A DNA stretch of 44,269 bases from Acidovorax sp. (GCA_004210805.1 SDXZ01000004.1:1-44269); one strand, 5' to 3'. Counted from the stretch's first letter, positions 8,586-17,309 are shown. Numbers and translations: made by a program. Notes: generated by a model from the letters alone, not told the origin.

Positions 8586-9308
8586 TCAGTGGCAGGCCGG
8601 CTGGCTGTTGACGATGCGCTTGAGCGCCTCGGTTTCCAGGATGCGCACATGGCGCTGCTTGACTTCTACGATGCCGTCTTCGGCAAACTTGGAAAACGCC
8701 CGGCTCACCGTTTCCAGCTTGAGGCCCAGGTAGCTGCCGATCTCTTCACGTGTCATGCGCAGCACGAGCTCCGACTGGGAAAAACCGCGGGCGTGGAGGC
8801 GCTGCACCAGGTTCAACAGGAACGCTGCGAGGCGCTCCTCGGCGCGCATGCTGCCCAGCAGCAGCATCACGCCGTGCTCCCGCACGATCTCTCGGCTCAT
8901 GATCTTGTGCACATGGTGCTGCAGGGCCGTGACCTCGCGCGACAGCTCTTCGATGCGGTCAAAGGGCATGACGCAGACTTCAGCGTCTTCGAGTGCGATG
9001 GCGTCGCAGGTGTGCACGTCATTCACGATGCCGTCCAGGCCGATGATCTCGCCGGCCATCTGAAAGCCGGTGACCTGGTCACGCCCGTCTTCGGTTGCCA
9101 CACTGGTCTTGAAAAAGCCGGTGCGGATGGCGTAGAGCGAGGTGAATGTTTCGCCGTTGCGGAACAGCGTGCCGCCGCGTTTGACCTTGCGGCGCACGGC
9201 CACGATATCGTCGATGCGCTGGAGCTGGTCGTCGCTCAGCCCCACCGGCATGCACAGTTCTCGAAGATTGCAATTGGAGCAGGCGACTTTGATGGTGACG
9301 GGAGTCAT
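8586..9308 (-). CDS. fnr: Oxygen-sensing transcription regulator of the Fnr family
   Basis: A 240-residue Crp/Fnr regulator. The N-terminus has the iron-sulfur cysteines C10, C13 and C19 (CSNC...LC), and C112 in AEVCVMPFD matches the fourth ligand of E. coli FNR. A cyclic-nucleotide-like beta barrel and a long dimer helix follow. The C-terminal helix-turn-helix has EEIGSYLGLKLETVSRAFSKF, whose E-x-x-S-R reads TTGAT half-sites. It should activate genes when oxygen is low and is the obvious regulator of the FNR boxes in this window. It is divergent from hemN, and two FNR-like sites in the spacer suggest autoregulation. Confidence 0.95.
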   Translation of the reverse strand: MTPVTIKVACSNCNLRELCMPVGLSDDQLQRIDDIVAVRRKVKRGGTLFRNGETFTSLYAIRTGFFKTSVATEDGRDQVTGFQMAGEIIGLDGIVNDVHTCDAIALEDAEVCVMPFDRIEELSREVTALQHHVHKIMSREIVREHGVMLLLGSMRAEERLAAFLLNLVQRLHARGFSQSELVLRMTREEIGSYLGLKLETVSRAFSKFAEDGIVEVKQRHVRILETEALKRIVNSQPACH

Positions 9309-9385
9309 GGGGCGTGAGCTGGTAGGTTTTCGAGCATTCGCGCCCGACAGTCGGAGCGAAAGGGCTCCGCATTGCGGACTGGCGA

Positions 9386-9399
9386 ATGATGTGAATCAA
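9386..9399. promoter_or_regulatory. FNR-like site nearer fnr
   Basis: ATGATGTGAATCAA differs from TTGAT-N4-ATCAA only at the first base. It lies 78 bp upstream of the fnr start on the minus strand and 42 bp from the second box, in the fnr-hemN spacer. This position suits autoregulation of fnr. Confidence 0.6.
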
Positions 9400-9427
9400 A
9401 TTGTCGCCCTTCGGTCCGCGCCATCGC

Positions 9428-9441
9428 TTGATGTAGATCAA
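9428..9441. promoter_or_regulatory. FNR box upstream of hemN
   Basis: TTGATGTAGATCAA is an exact match to the FNR consensus TTGAT-N4-ATCAA, centred about 61 bp before the hemN ATG. Anaerobic activation of oxygen-independent heme synthesis by FNR is well established in proteobacteria. Confidence 0.88.
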
Positions 9442-9495
9442 GGACGGTAGGGGTAGCATACGGCACAGTGAGCATGCCCGCAAGGATATTCGCCC

Positions 9496-10878
9496 ATGAC
9501 CGCTGCTTCCCCCGAACTCCTGAGCCGTTTCGACGTGCCGGGGCCCCGTTACACCTCCTACCCGACAGCTGACCGATTCGTCGAGGCATTTGGCGACGAG
9601 GACTATGCCCTCGCGCTGCAACACCGCCAGATGGGCTCTCCAGCCAAGGCGTTGCCGCTGTCTCTGTACGTCCATATCCCGTTTTGCGAGTCGCTGTGCT
9701 ACTACTGCGCCTGCAACAAAATCATCACCAAACACCACGAGCGCGCAGAGGTCTATCTGCGCTACCTCCAGCGTGAGGTCGACCTGCACACCGCGCATTG
9801 CGGAAAGGGGCAGGTCGTCAGCCAGCTTCACCTTGGCGGGGGCACGCCCACCTTCCTGTCGGATGAGGGCCTGCGCGAGCTGATGGCCATGCTCAAGCGC
9901 AGTTTCACGCTCGCCCCGGGGGGCGAGTATTCCATCGAGGTGGACCCCCGCACCGTGGATGCCGATCGCCTGGCCGTACTGGCCGAGCTGGGCTTCAACC
10001 GCTTGAGTTTTGGTGTGCAGGACTTCGACCCGGAAGTGCAAAAGGCCGTGCACCGCGTCCAGCCCGCCGAGCAGGTGTTCGCGCTGGTGGCGTCTGCGCG
10101 CGCGCTCGGGTTTGAGTCGATCAATGTCGATCTCATCTATGGACTGCCGCGGCAGACCCCCGAGTCGTTCGATCGCACCTTGGCCCAGGTGACGCAGTTG
10201 CGGCCCGACCGCATTGCGCTGTATGCGTATGCCCATCTGCCCGAGAGATTCAAACCACAGCGCCGCATTGTTCCGGCCGAGCTGCCCACGGGCGCGGGCA
10301 AGGTGTCGATGCTGTCGCGCTCGCTGGAGGCCTTCATGGCCGCGGGCTATGTGTACGTGGGGATGGACCACTTTGCCTTGCCCGACGACGCGCTGGCGGT
10401 GGCCAAGCGCCAGGGCCGGCTGCACCGCAACTTCCAGGGCTACAGCACCCAGCCAGACTGCGACCTGATCGGCCTGGGGGTCTCCGCGATTGGAAGGGTA
10501 GGGGCCACGTACAGCCAGAACGCGAAGACCCTGGATGAATACTATGACCTCCTGAATCAGGGGCGCCTGCCCGTGGTGCGGGGACTTGCTCTGACGCGCG
10601 ACGACCTGGTGCGGCGCGCCGTCATCATGGCGCTGATGTGCCAGGGCGAGCTGATCTTCGAATCACTGGAACAAGCGTGGCTGATCGACTTCAAGCGCTA
10701 TTTCGCAGCGGAAATCGAGCAACTTGCCGACCTGGCGGAGGAGGGTTTGGTAGAGATCCGCCCGGACGGCATCTCGGTCAGTGCCATGGGGTGGTTCTTT
10801 GTGCGCGGGATCGCCATGGTGTTTGATCGCTACCTGCAAGCCGATCGCAACCGCGCGCGGTTCTCCCGGATCATTTGA
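9496..10878 (+). CDS. hemN: Oxygen-independent coproporphyrinogen III dehydrogenase (radical SAM)
   Basis: A 460-residue radical SAM enzyme that decarboxylates coproporphyrinogen III to protoporphyrinogen IX without oxygen. This supplies heme for the neighbouring oxidase during microaerobic growth. The 4Fe-4S motif C64-x3-C68-x2-C71, with C73 just after, sits in VHIPFCESLCYYCAC, the form of true HemN, not HemW. PGPRYTSYPTADRF at the N-terminus, the GGGTPTFL SAM site and the C-terminal HemN domain ending in QADRNRARFSRII are all present. AAGGAT precedes the ATG. The gene is controlled by a perfect FNR box. Confidence 0.96.
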   Translation: MTAASPELLSRFDVPGPRYTSYPTADRFVEAFGDEDYALALQHRQMGSPAKALPLSLYVHIPFCESLCYYCACNKIITKHHERAEVYLRYLQREVDLHTAHCGKGQVVSQLHLGGGTPTFLSDEGLRELMAMLKRSFTLAPGGEYSIEVDPRTVDADRLAVLAELGFNRLSFGVQDFDPEVQKAVHRVQPAEQVFALVASARALGFESINVDLIYGLPRQTPESFDRTLAQVTQLRPDRIALYAYAHLPERFKPQRRIVPAELPTGAGKVSMLSRSLEAFMAAGYVYVGMDHFALPDDALAVAKRQGRLHRNFQGYSTQPDCDLIGLGVSAIGRVGATYSQNAKTLDEYYDLLNQGRLPVVRGLALTRDDLVRRAVIMALMCQGELIFESLEQAWLIDFKRYFAAEIEQLADLAEEGLVEIRPDGISVSAMGWFFVRGIAMVFDRYLQADRNRARFSRII

Positions 10879-10926
10879 CACGCTATTGGCGTTGTCCCCT
10901 GAGACCCGTGTAACGATCCGGATTCC

Positions 10927-11673
10927 ATGCTGCTCGCTGTTGCTTCTACCGCATTGCTGATGGGACTCGCTGGAGGTGCCCACTGCCTGGCCATGTGCTC
11001 GGCGCCCTGCGGAGCATTGACTGGGCAGGGGGCCAAGCCTGCCAACGCTGACAGCAACAACGTAGCTGTTGAGTCCGGCATCCAGCCGGTGTCATGGAGA
11101 CCCCGTGGGCGGGTTGTGCAGCGCACGGCCGCGTTGCACCTGGGGCGCCTGGCAGGTTATGCCACCGCGGGCGCCCTGGCCGCGCTGGCGATGGACAGCC
11201 TGGCATGGCTGACGCAGCAGACCCTGGCACTGCGCCCCGCGTGGACCCTGGCGCATGTCGCCGTGATGGCCTGGGGGCTGATGCTGCTGCTGCAGGCGCG
11301 CCAGCCACTGTGGGTCGAGCAGGCGGGGCGGGCGGTTTGGGGGCGGGTCAGGCCGCTGGTCCATGCGCCGGGCGGTGTGCTCCTGGCCGGCTTCTTATGG
11401 GCCCTGATGCCCTGCGGCCTGCTGTATTCGGCCCTGTTGGTGGCGGCGCTCAGTGGCGGGCCCGTGCAAGGGGCTTTGACGATGGCGCTGTTCGGCCTTG
11501 GCACCAGCGTCTGGCTGGTTGCAGGGCCTTGGGCCTGGGGCACGATCCGGGCACGGCTGAACACGGTGCGCACCGATTGGGGCACCCGGATTGCCGGGGG
11601 ATTGCTGTGTGCCGTCGCAGGCTGGGCATTGTGGATGGACCTCGTCTACAAGCCCTCGCTGTGGTGTCGATGA
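10927..11673 (+). CDS. UreH/SafE-like polytopic membrane protein, possible metal transporter
   Basis: A 248-residue protein with about six membrane helices, resembling the UreH-type transmembrane domain often annotated as sulfite exporter TauE/SafE. The N-terminus has MGLAGGAHCLAMCSAPCG, a cysteine/histidine/methionine-rich motif in the first helix. FLWALMPCGLLYSALLVAALSGG repeats the pattern in the second half, consistent with a pseudo-twofold transporter. Such proteins are common near cbb3 oxidase genes, and copper transport is a reasonable inference from the motifs. It starts 48 bp after hemN, probably in the same transcript. Confidence 0.82.
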   Translation: MLLAVASTALLMGLAGGAHCLAMCSAPCGALTGQGAKPANADSNNVAVESGIQPVSWRPRGRVVQRTAALHLGRLAGYATAGALAALAMDSLAWLTQQTLALRPAWTLAHVAVMAWGLMLLLQARQPLWVEQAGRAVWGRVRPLVHAPGGVLLAGFLWALMPCGLLYSALLVAALSGGPVQGALTMALFGLGTSVWLVAGPWAWGTIRARLNTVRTDWGTRIAGGLLCAVAGWALWMDLVYKPSLWCR

Positions 11674-11845
11674 CTACCTAAAGCCCTTGCCGCGGTTGTC
11701 CGCCGGGTTGAGGTCACTGCGCGGGAGTAAAGGGGGTGCGGAATGGGCGAAGTGTTGCCGTGCCGCCGCGTTGCACGCGGCCCCTACCCCGGCGCCATCG
11801 GAAGGTCGATAATCTGTGTAACCATTGGTGGCATTCCAAGTCTCC

Positions 11846-13165
11846 ATGTTTCACGCGACCAAAGTGAACTCCTCCATCCTCATCGACATCAGCCAACTGC
11901 GGGTCGGCATGTACATCCAGCTCGACGTGGGCTGGATGCACCATCCGTTTCCGGTCAGCAGTTTTCGCGTGGCGTCGGCGGAACAGATTGCCACGCTGCG
12001 CGAGCTCGGGTTGACCGAGGTGCGCTACGTTCCCAAAAAAAGTGATCCCGACCAGCGCGAGCTGGTCCCGGCCGCCTGGAGCGTGCCGGCCATGGATGCG
12101 CCCTCCGTGAGCGGATTGGAAGCAGCCACCAGTGCCGCGGGCGCCGACGCAGAGGCACAACGCCGGCGCGAGTTGCTGGAGGCGCAAAACCGGGCGCTGG
12201 CCCTGTGCGACCAGCGGTTTGGCGAGGCGACCCGGGCGTATCAGGCGCTTGAGCGTGTCGCCACCGAGCATCCCGACCAAGCCCGCGCCAAGGGCGACGC
12301 CCTGGTGTCCGGCTGCGTGGCCGAGTTCCTCGAAAACGGTGACTCGGTCATCCGTTTGCTGTCGGAAGGGGTGGGTGAGCGCAACGCTTTGCACCCCATC
12401 AACGTGATGGTGATTTCGCTGCTGCTGGGCCGCGCGCTGGGCGTGAAGGGTGCCGAGCTGCACGGTCTGGGCGTGGCAGCGCTCATCCATGACCTGGGCA
12501 AGCTCAAGTTGCCGCCCAATCTGCGGCAACCCACGCCTTCCATGATTCCGATCGAGCGCACGCGCTACGAAACCCACGTGGGTGAATCGGTGGCGTTTGC
12601 CATGCGCATGGGTTTGCCCGACGCAGTGATCACGGCCATTGCACGCCACCACGAGATGGTGGACGGCAGCGGCTTCCCGCTGCGCCTGTCGGGGCCAGAT
12701 CTGGGCCGGTGTGGCCAGGTCCTGGCGCTGGTCAACCGCTATGACAGGATGTGCAACCCGGCCCAGGGCGTGGATGCGCTCACGCCGCACGAGGCACTGT
12801 CGGTGATCTTCGCCCAGCTCAAGGCGAAGTTTGATTCGGTGGTGCTGGGAGCCTTCATTCGCATGATGGGGGTGTATCCGCCCGGATCGATCGTGCAATT
12901 GCTCAACGACCGCTATGCCATCGTTGCGTCGGTCAACTCGTCCCGCCCGCTCCGGCCCAAGGTCATCGTGCACGACTCGCGCATCCCCAAGGAAGAAGCG
13001 CCGATCCTGGACCTTGAAACGGTGCCTGAACTGGGCATCCGCCGCAGCCTCAAGCCCGCGCAGCTGCCGCGCGATGCCTTGGATTACCTTTCGCCCCGTC
13101 AGCGAATTTGCTATTTCTTTGAACGAGCGGTCAGCGCAAGCCCTGCTGAAGAGGCCAGCGCGTGA
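11846..13165 (+). CDS. HD-GYP domain cyclic di-GMP phosphodiesterase with DUF3391 N-terminus
   Basis: A 439-residue cytoplasmic protein. The N-terminal DUF3391-like part reads LIDISQLRVGMYIQLDVGWM, then comes a coiled region and an HD-GYP domain. Metal-site residues are intact: a helix beginning HPINV, H215-D216 in ALIHDLGKLKLP, the later histidine in RYETHVGES and H268-H269-E270. The loop is DGSGFP where DGxGYP is usual, a conservative change. The expected role is hydrolysis of cyclic di-GMP. The start was set at the ATG at 11846 because the family begins close to this methionine. The stop overlaps the next gene as GTGA, so the two proteins are probably made together. Confidence 0.9.
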   Translation: MFHATKVNSSILIDISQLRVGMYIQLDVGWMHHPFPVSSFRVASAEQIATLRELGLTEVRYVPKKSDPDQRELVPAAWSVPAMDAPSVSGLEAATSAAGADAEAQRRRELLEAQNRALALCDQRFGEATRAYQALERVATEHPDQARAKGDALVSGCVAEFLENGDSVIRLLSEGVGERNALHPINVMVISLLLGRALGVKGAELHGLGVAALIHDLGKLKLPPNLRQPTPSMIPIERTRYETHVGESVAFAMRMGLPDAVITAIARHHEMVDGSGFPLRLSGPDLGRCGQVLALVNRYDRMCNPAQGVDALTPHEALSVIFAQLKAKFDSVVLGAFIRMMGVYPPGSIVQLLNDRYAIVASVNSSRPLRPKVIVHDSRIPKEEAPILDLETVPELGIRRSLKPAQLPRDALDYLSPRQRICYFFERAVSASPAEEASA

Positions 13166-15606
13166 CCACTGCGCCATCCTACGGCTGGCTTGATGGGCTT
13201 CAGGAAGCCGTCTGGCTTGTCGATGAAGGCAGCCTGTTGATCCTGCACGCCAACGCGGTGGCAGAGCGGCTGACCGGATCTTCCGTACAGGCGATGGTCG
13301 GAGCCTCGGTGCTCAGCCTCGCCTGCACTCCGCAGGACCTTGCCTTCTGGGGCGAACCTGCGCTGGTGGTGGCAGGCGGTATTCACTCCCACACGTGTTT
13401 GTTGCGCGCGGACGGCGCCCTGGTCTCCGTGAATCGCCAGGTGGCGCGCGTACCCTGGGGGGCCGGCGGCGCTACGGTATTCATGGTCACGATGCTGGAC
13501 CACAGCGCCCAGGAGGCCACGGAGCGCGAGCTGGAAACGCTGCTGTCGGAGCTTCGCGCAACGCTGGATTCCGCGGCCGACGGCATGCTGGTGTGCGACC
13601 TGGATGGGCGGGTGCGGGCCTTCAACCAGCGCCTGGCGCAGTTGTGGAGCATTCCGCGCGAACTTCTGCTCGCGCGCGACGACGCCGCGGTGTACGCCCA
13701 CATGGCCTCCCAAGCGCAGGATGGAGCCGCCTACACGGATCGCCTGGCCGCTATCGCCCGCGAGCCCATGCAGGAGAGCACGGACATCCTCGCGCTGCGC
13801 AACGCCACCGTGCTGGAGCTGCGCACCGTGCCGCAGTTCAGCCAGGGCCGACCGGTCGGCCGGGTGTATTCGTACCGCGACATCACCCGCCAGACCGAAA
13901 TACAGGCCAGCTTGCGCCTGGCTGCGCGGGTGTTCGAGTCCAGCCTGGATGCGATCTTCATTGCCGACAGCCAGTACCGCATCCTGCGCATGAATCCGGG
14001 CTGCGAGCGGCTTGTGGGACCGTCGGCCAAGACGTTCGAGGGCTGTGTCGCTGCGTCGCTGTTCGGCGGCGGGAGCGATGCTGCGTTCATGGAGCAGGTG
14101 TTGGAGGGCTGGGCGCGTGAAGGCTTTTGGGAGGGTGAGCTGTGGCTCCCGCGGGACAACGGCGCTTACTGCGCCGTGCAGCTTTCGTGGGTCGCGCTGC
14201 GGGACGACGAAGGCCGGCTGGTGCAAAGCATCGGCTTCATGCGCGACCTGACACTGCAGCACGCGGCGCAAAAGCGCATCGAAGAATTGGCCTACAGCGA
14301 CGTGCTCACGGGCCTGCCCAACCGCCTGCTGCTGTCACAGCGCGTGGACACCGCCATCCAGGGCGCGCGGCAGAGCGACACGGGTTTTGCGATCCTGTTT
14401 CTTGACCTCGACCGCTTCAAGATCATCAACGACTCGCTGGGCCATCCGTTTGGTGACCGGGTTTTGCAACTCGTGGCCGAGCGGCTTCAGGCCTGCCTGC
14501 GCCAGACAGACATGCTGTGCCGCCTTGGGGGAGATGAGTTCGTCGTCTACCTGCACGGCGGCGACGCCGTGGTAGCCGAGAGCGTGGCGCGCCGGATCCT
14601 GGACGACATGCTCAAGCCCTTCATGCTGGACGGCATGGGGTTCTCCATCCAGTGCAGCATCGGCATGGCGCTGTACCCGCAGGACGGCACCTCGCTCGAC
14701 GAACTCATCAAGCAGGCGGATACCGCCATGTACCGCGTGAAGGAGCGGGGGCGGGGCAGCTTCGGCTTTTACCAGCCGCAGATGAATGCCAACCTGCTTT
14801 CGCGCATGCAGATGGAGCACGCGATGCGCCAGGCCCTGGGCCTCTCGCGCATGGCGGTGCACTACCAGCCTCAGGTCAACATGGCCACGGGCCGCATCTC
14901 CGGGGCCGAAGCGCTGATCCGCTGGACTGACCCCGAGTTCGGTGCCGTGTCGCCTGCGCAGTTCATCCCCTTGGCCGAGGAGTCCGGGTACATCGTCACC
15001 CTGGGCGCCTGGGTCATGGAGCAGGCCGTGCGCGAAGCGGCGGTGTGGATGCACAGCGGCATGCCCATCATGATCTCGGTGAATGTCTCGGCGCTGGAGT
15101 TTCGCCAGCCCGATTTCGTGGACCGCATCACGCGCCTGCTGGCCGTGCACCAGCTGCCCCCGACGCTGCTCGAGCTGGAGTTGACTGAAACCATCCTGCT
15201 GCAGGACGCGCAGGAAATGGAGCAACGCCTGCGTGTGCTGGCGGGCCTGGGCATTGGCCTGGCCATCGATGATTTCGGGACCGGATATTCGAGCCTGGCC
15301 TACCTCAAGAAGCTGCCGATCCACAAGCTCAAGATCGACCAGTCCTTCGTGCGCGGCCTGCCCGACGACGATGGCGACCGGGCCATCGTGAGCGCCATCA
15401 TCAGCATGGGCCGCGCCATGCACATCGAGGTGGTGGCCGAAGGGGTTGAGACCGAGACCCAGCAGGCCGTGCTGCTGCAGATGCAGTGCGACCACTACCA
15501 GGGGTTTCTGTGTGCCCCGGGGTTGCCCGCGCAGGAGTTTCGGGCCCTGCTGGGCAAGCCGCTGTCCGACAAGGCCCAGGGCAAGCGCAACGGGATTCAG
15601 ATCTGA
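13162..15606 (+). CDS. PAS-PAS-PAS-GGDEF-EAL cyclic di-GMP signalling protein
   Basis: An 814-residue soluble sensor. Three PAS-like regions (about 5-110, 130-245 and 255-370) precede a GGDEF domain with GGDEF at 456-460 and an inhibitory-site RxxD (RQTD) five residues upstream, so the cyclase half looks active and product-inhibited. The EAL half has E583-A-L in GAEALIRW, with NVSALEFRQ, ELTETIL, DDFGTGYSSLAYLK, KIDQSFV and VAEGVET. These carry the metal-binding and catalytic residues, so phosphodiesterase activity is also expected. The GTG start overlaps the HD-GYP stop. The signal sensed by the PAS domains cannot be told from sequence. Confidence 0.93.
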   Translation: MTTAPSYGWLDGLQEAVWLVDEGSLLILHANAVAERLTGSSVQAMVGASVLSLACTPQDLAFWGEPALVVAGGIHSHTCLLRADGALVSVNRQVARVPWGAGGATVFMVTMLDHSAQEATERELETLLSELRATLDSAADGMLVCDLDGRVRAFNQRLAQLWSIPRELLLARDDAAVYAHMASQAQDGAAYTDRLAAIAREPMQESTDILALRNATVLELRTVPQFSQGRPVGRVYSYRDITRQTEIQASLRLAARVFESSLDAIFIADSQYRILRMNPGCERLVGPSAKTFEGCVAASLFGGGSDAAFMEQVLEGWAREGFWEGELWLPRDNGAYCAVQLSWVALRDDEGRLVQSIGFMRDLTLQHAAQKRIEELAYSDVLTGLPNRLLLSQRVDTAIQGARQSDTGFAILFLDLDRFKIINDSLGHPFGDRVLQLVAERLQACLRQTDMLCRLGGDEFVVYLHGGDAVVAESVARRILDDMLKPFMLDGMGFSIQCSIGMALYPQDGTSLDELIKQADTAMYRVKERGRGSFGFYQPQMNANLLSRMQMEHAMRQALGLSRMAVHYQPQVNMATGRISGAEALIRWTDPEFGAVSPAQFIPLAEESGYIVTLGAWVMEQAVREAAVWMHSGMPIMISVNVSALEFRQPDFVDRITRLLAVHQLPPTLLELELTETILLQDAQEMEQRLRVLAGLGIGLAIDDFGTGYSSLAYLKKLPIHKLKIDQSFVRGLPDDDGDRAIVSAIISMGRAMHIEVVAEGVETETQQAVLLQMQCDHYQGFLCAPGLPAQEFRALLGKPLSDKAQGKRNGIQI

Positions 15607-15673
15607 ATTTGCTGGCGCGCGGAGCGAACTGCGAGCACGTTGAGCTACCCCCGCCGCAGACAGCTGTCGCCCA

Positions 15674-16489
15674 TTACGACGCTGCGATGCCCTTCCAGAG
15701 CATGTAGGCTGCCAGACCAAACAACAACGTGGCAAAGACGCGCTTGAGCTGTTTGACCGGCAGGCTGTGCGCGGCCTTGGCGCCCAGGGGGGCGGTCAGG
15801 ACGCTGCAGGTTGCAATCACCGCCAGCGCAGGCAGCCAGATGTAGCCCAGCGATGCAGCTGGCAAGCCTGGAATGTTTTGTCCGCCAATGACGTATCCCA
15901 CCACGTTGGCCAAGGCAATCGGAAAGCCCAGCGCTGCGCTGGTGGCCACCGCGTTGTGGATGGGCACGTTGCACCAGGTCATGAAAGGCACGCTCACAAA
16001 ACCGCCCCCCGCACCCACCAGTCCCGACAGAAAACCGATCACGCCGCCGGCGGCCACCTGGCCTGCGCCGCCGGGCATCTGGCGTGTGGGCGCGGGTTTT
16101 TTGTCAAGAAACATCTGCGTGGCCGAGAAGCTCACGAACAGCGCGAAGAAGATGGCGAGGAAAGAGCCCTTGAGCAAGGAAAACACGCCCAGGCTGGCAA
16201 TGAAACCACCCAGCACGATGCCGGGTGCCAGCCGTTTGACGATGTCCCAGCGCACGGCGCCGCGCTTGTGGTGCGCGCGCACGCTGGAGATCGAGGTGAA
16301 CATGATGGTGGCCATCGACGTGGCGATGGCCATCTTGACCGCGAGGTCCGGTGCAACGTCGCGTGCGCCCATGATGTAGGTCAGAAACGGCACCAGCAGC
16401 ATGCCGCCGCCAATGCCCAGAAGCCCCGCGAGAAAGCCGGTGGCCAGACCGAGGACACCAAGTTCAATGATCAGGAGAGGATCCAGCAT
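15674..16489 (-). CDS. Sulfite exporter TauE/SafE family permease
   Basis: A 271-residue inner-membrane protein with about eight helices. The first repeat has GFLAGLLGIGGGMLLVPFL and the second has GFLSGLVGAGGGFVSVPFM, the duplicated G-x-G-G-G motif of TauE/SafE permeases, which export sulfur-containing organic anions. The ATG at 16489 begins MLDPLLIIELGVLG. A TTG nine bases upstream is an alternative. No clear ribosome site is seen, so translation may be weak or coupled to upstream RNA. It lies about 105 bp downstream of the 6S RNA, where fau would stand in many relatives. Confidence 0.88.
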   Translation of the reverse strand: MLDPLLIIELGVLGLATGFLAGLLGIGGGMLLVPFLTYIMGARDVAPDLAVKMAIATSMATIMFTSISSVRAHHKRGAVRWDIVKRLAPGIVLGGFIASLGVFSLLKGSFLAIFFALFVSFSATQMFLDKKPAPTRQMPGGAGQVAAGGVIGFLSGLVGAGGGFVSVPFMTWCNVPIHNAVATSAALGFPIALANVVGYVIGGQNIPGLPAASLGYIWLPALAVIATCSVLTAPLGAKAAHSLPVKQLKRVFATLLFGLAAYMLWKGIAAS

Positions 16490-16596
16490 GGGCGACAAGT
16501 GGGGTGGTAGCGAAACCGGGGAACAACCTGCGCCCTGGTGGCTGCGCTACGGCGCCTTCAACGGCATCGTCGCGCAGCAGCAGGGGCATCCAGAAG

Positions 16597-16775
16597 AAGG
16601 TGTCTGCGAGTGCCACCGGACCCTCATCCTGAACCGGGGGTTCAGGTGGGCGAGGGCAGCCCAGCGTTGGGTTCATCTGACGCGAGATGATCACGCTCAC
16701 CGGGCAATGTACCAAGCCCGAGCTCGTGGAGCATTGGTTCAAGGAAATATAAAGCCCGGGGGCATCGCAGACGCC
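16597..16775 (-). ncRNA. ssrS: 6S RNA
   Basis: On the minus strand a segment of about 180 bases downstream of zapA has the marks of 6S RNA, which binds sigma-70 RNA polymerase and dampens transcription in stationary phase. The closing stem is formed by GGCGTCTGCG (16775-16766) and CGCAGACACC (16608-16599), with nine of ten pairs. CCTTGAACCAATGCTCC follows the 5' strand. The 3' half carries CCTGAACCCCCGGTTCAGG, very like the conserved hairpin of proteobacterial 6S. Length, the synteny with zapA and a TACAAT box seven bases upstream all agree. The exact ends are estimated from the stem. Confidence 0.85.
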
Positions 16776-16778
16776 TCG

Positions 16779-16784
16779 ATTGTA
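16779..16784 (-). promoter_or_regulatory. Minus-10 element of the 6S RNA promoter
   Basis: TACAAT on the minus strand ends six to eight bases before the predicted 6S start. A good -35 hexamer is not evident. TTCAAC at 19-bp spacing is the best candidate. Confidence 0.55.
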
Positions 16785-16906
16785 GGCGCTGGCCACAAGC
16801 CGTGTTGAAGCGGGGGCATGTAAAGACCGTAAGGCAATGCGCGCGATGGTCGGCGGGGTGGCGCAGTCGTTGGATGCCGCGCAAATGGGTGGGTGACCAG
16901 AGTGGC

Positions 16907-16940
16907 CCGGACGTTGCGCCGAGGCCTGCGCCCCGTCCGG
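16907..16940 (-). terminator. Strong hairpin directly after zapA
   Basis: CCGGACG and CGTCCGG (16934-16940 and 16907-16913) form a perfect 7-bp stem, extended by an inner GCGC/GCGC pairing. It starts at the base after the zapA stop codon. There is no U-run, so it may stabilise the zapA mRNA end or aid factor-dependent termination before the 6S promoter. Confidence 0.45.
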
Positions 16941-17309
16941 TCAGAGCAATCGGCCGTCTTCGCCCAGCACATGGTCCAGGCGCTGGACCAGTCCCTGCAG
17001 GCGCTGGTTGTCGTCTTCAAAAAGCGGGGCAGAGGATGCGGGAGCCGCCGATGACGATGACGGCGTTGGGTCTGCCGCTGGCCGCGCCGCCGCTACCAGG
17101 TCGGCCGCCTCGCGGTCTGCAATCTCAAACGCCAGGTTCAGCGCCGCCAATACGGCGATGCGTTCGCGGGCCCGCACCTTGCCCGCATCACGGATGCGCG
17201 TCATGGCCGTGTCCACCCGCTCCACGGCGTCCAGCAAACGGCTCTCGTGGCCTTCGGGGCAGGTCAGCAGGTAGCTTTGCTGCAGGATCTGCACCTCGAT
17301 TTGCTTCAT
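16941..17309 (-). CDS. zapA: Cell division protein ZapA
   Basis: A 122-residue cytoplasmic protein that cross-links FtsZ filaments at the division ring. It begins MKQIEVQILQQSYLLTCPEG, the ZapA beta-hairpin, followed by ESRLLDAVERVDTAMTRIR and the ERIAVLAALNLAFEI helix typical of the family. A serine/alanine-rich linker leads to a C-terminal helix (NQRLQGLVQRLDHVL). Its start overlaps the stop of the upstream coiled-coil gene (ATGA), so the two are co-translated. A 6S RNA follows downstream. Confidence 0.93.
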   Translation of the reverse strand: MKQIEVQILQQSYLLTCPEGHESRLLDAVERVDTAMTRIRDAGKVRARERIAVLAALNLAFEIADREAADLVAAARPAADPTPSSSSAAPASSAPLFEDDNQRLQGLVQRLDHVLGEDGRLL

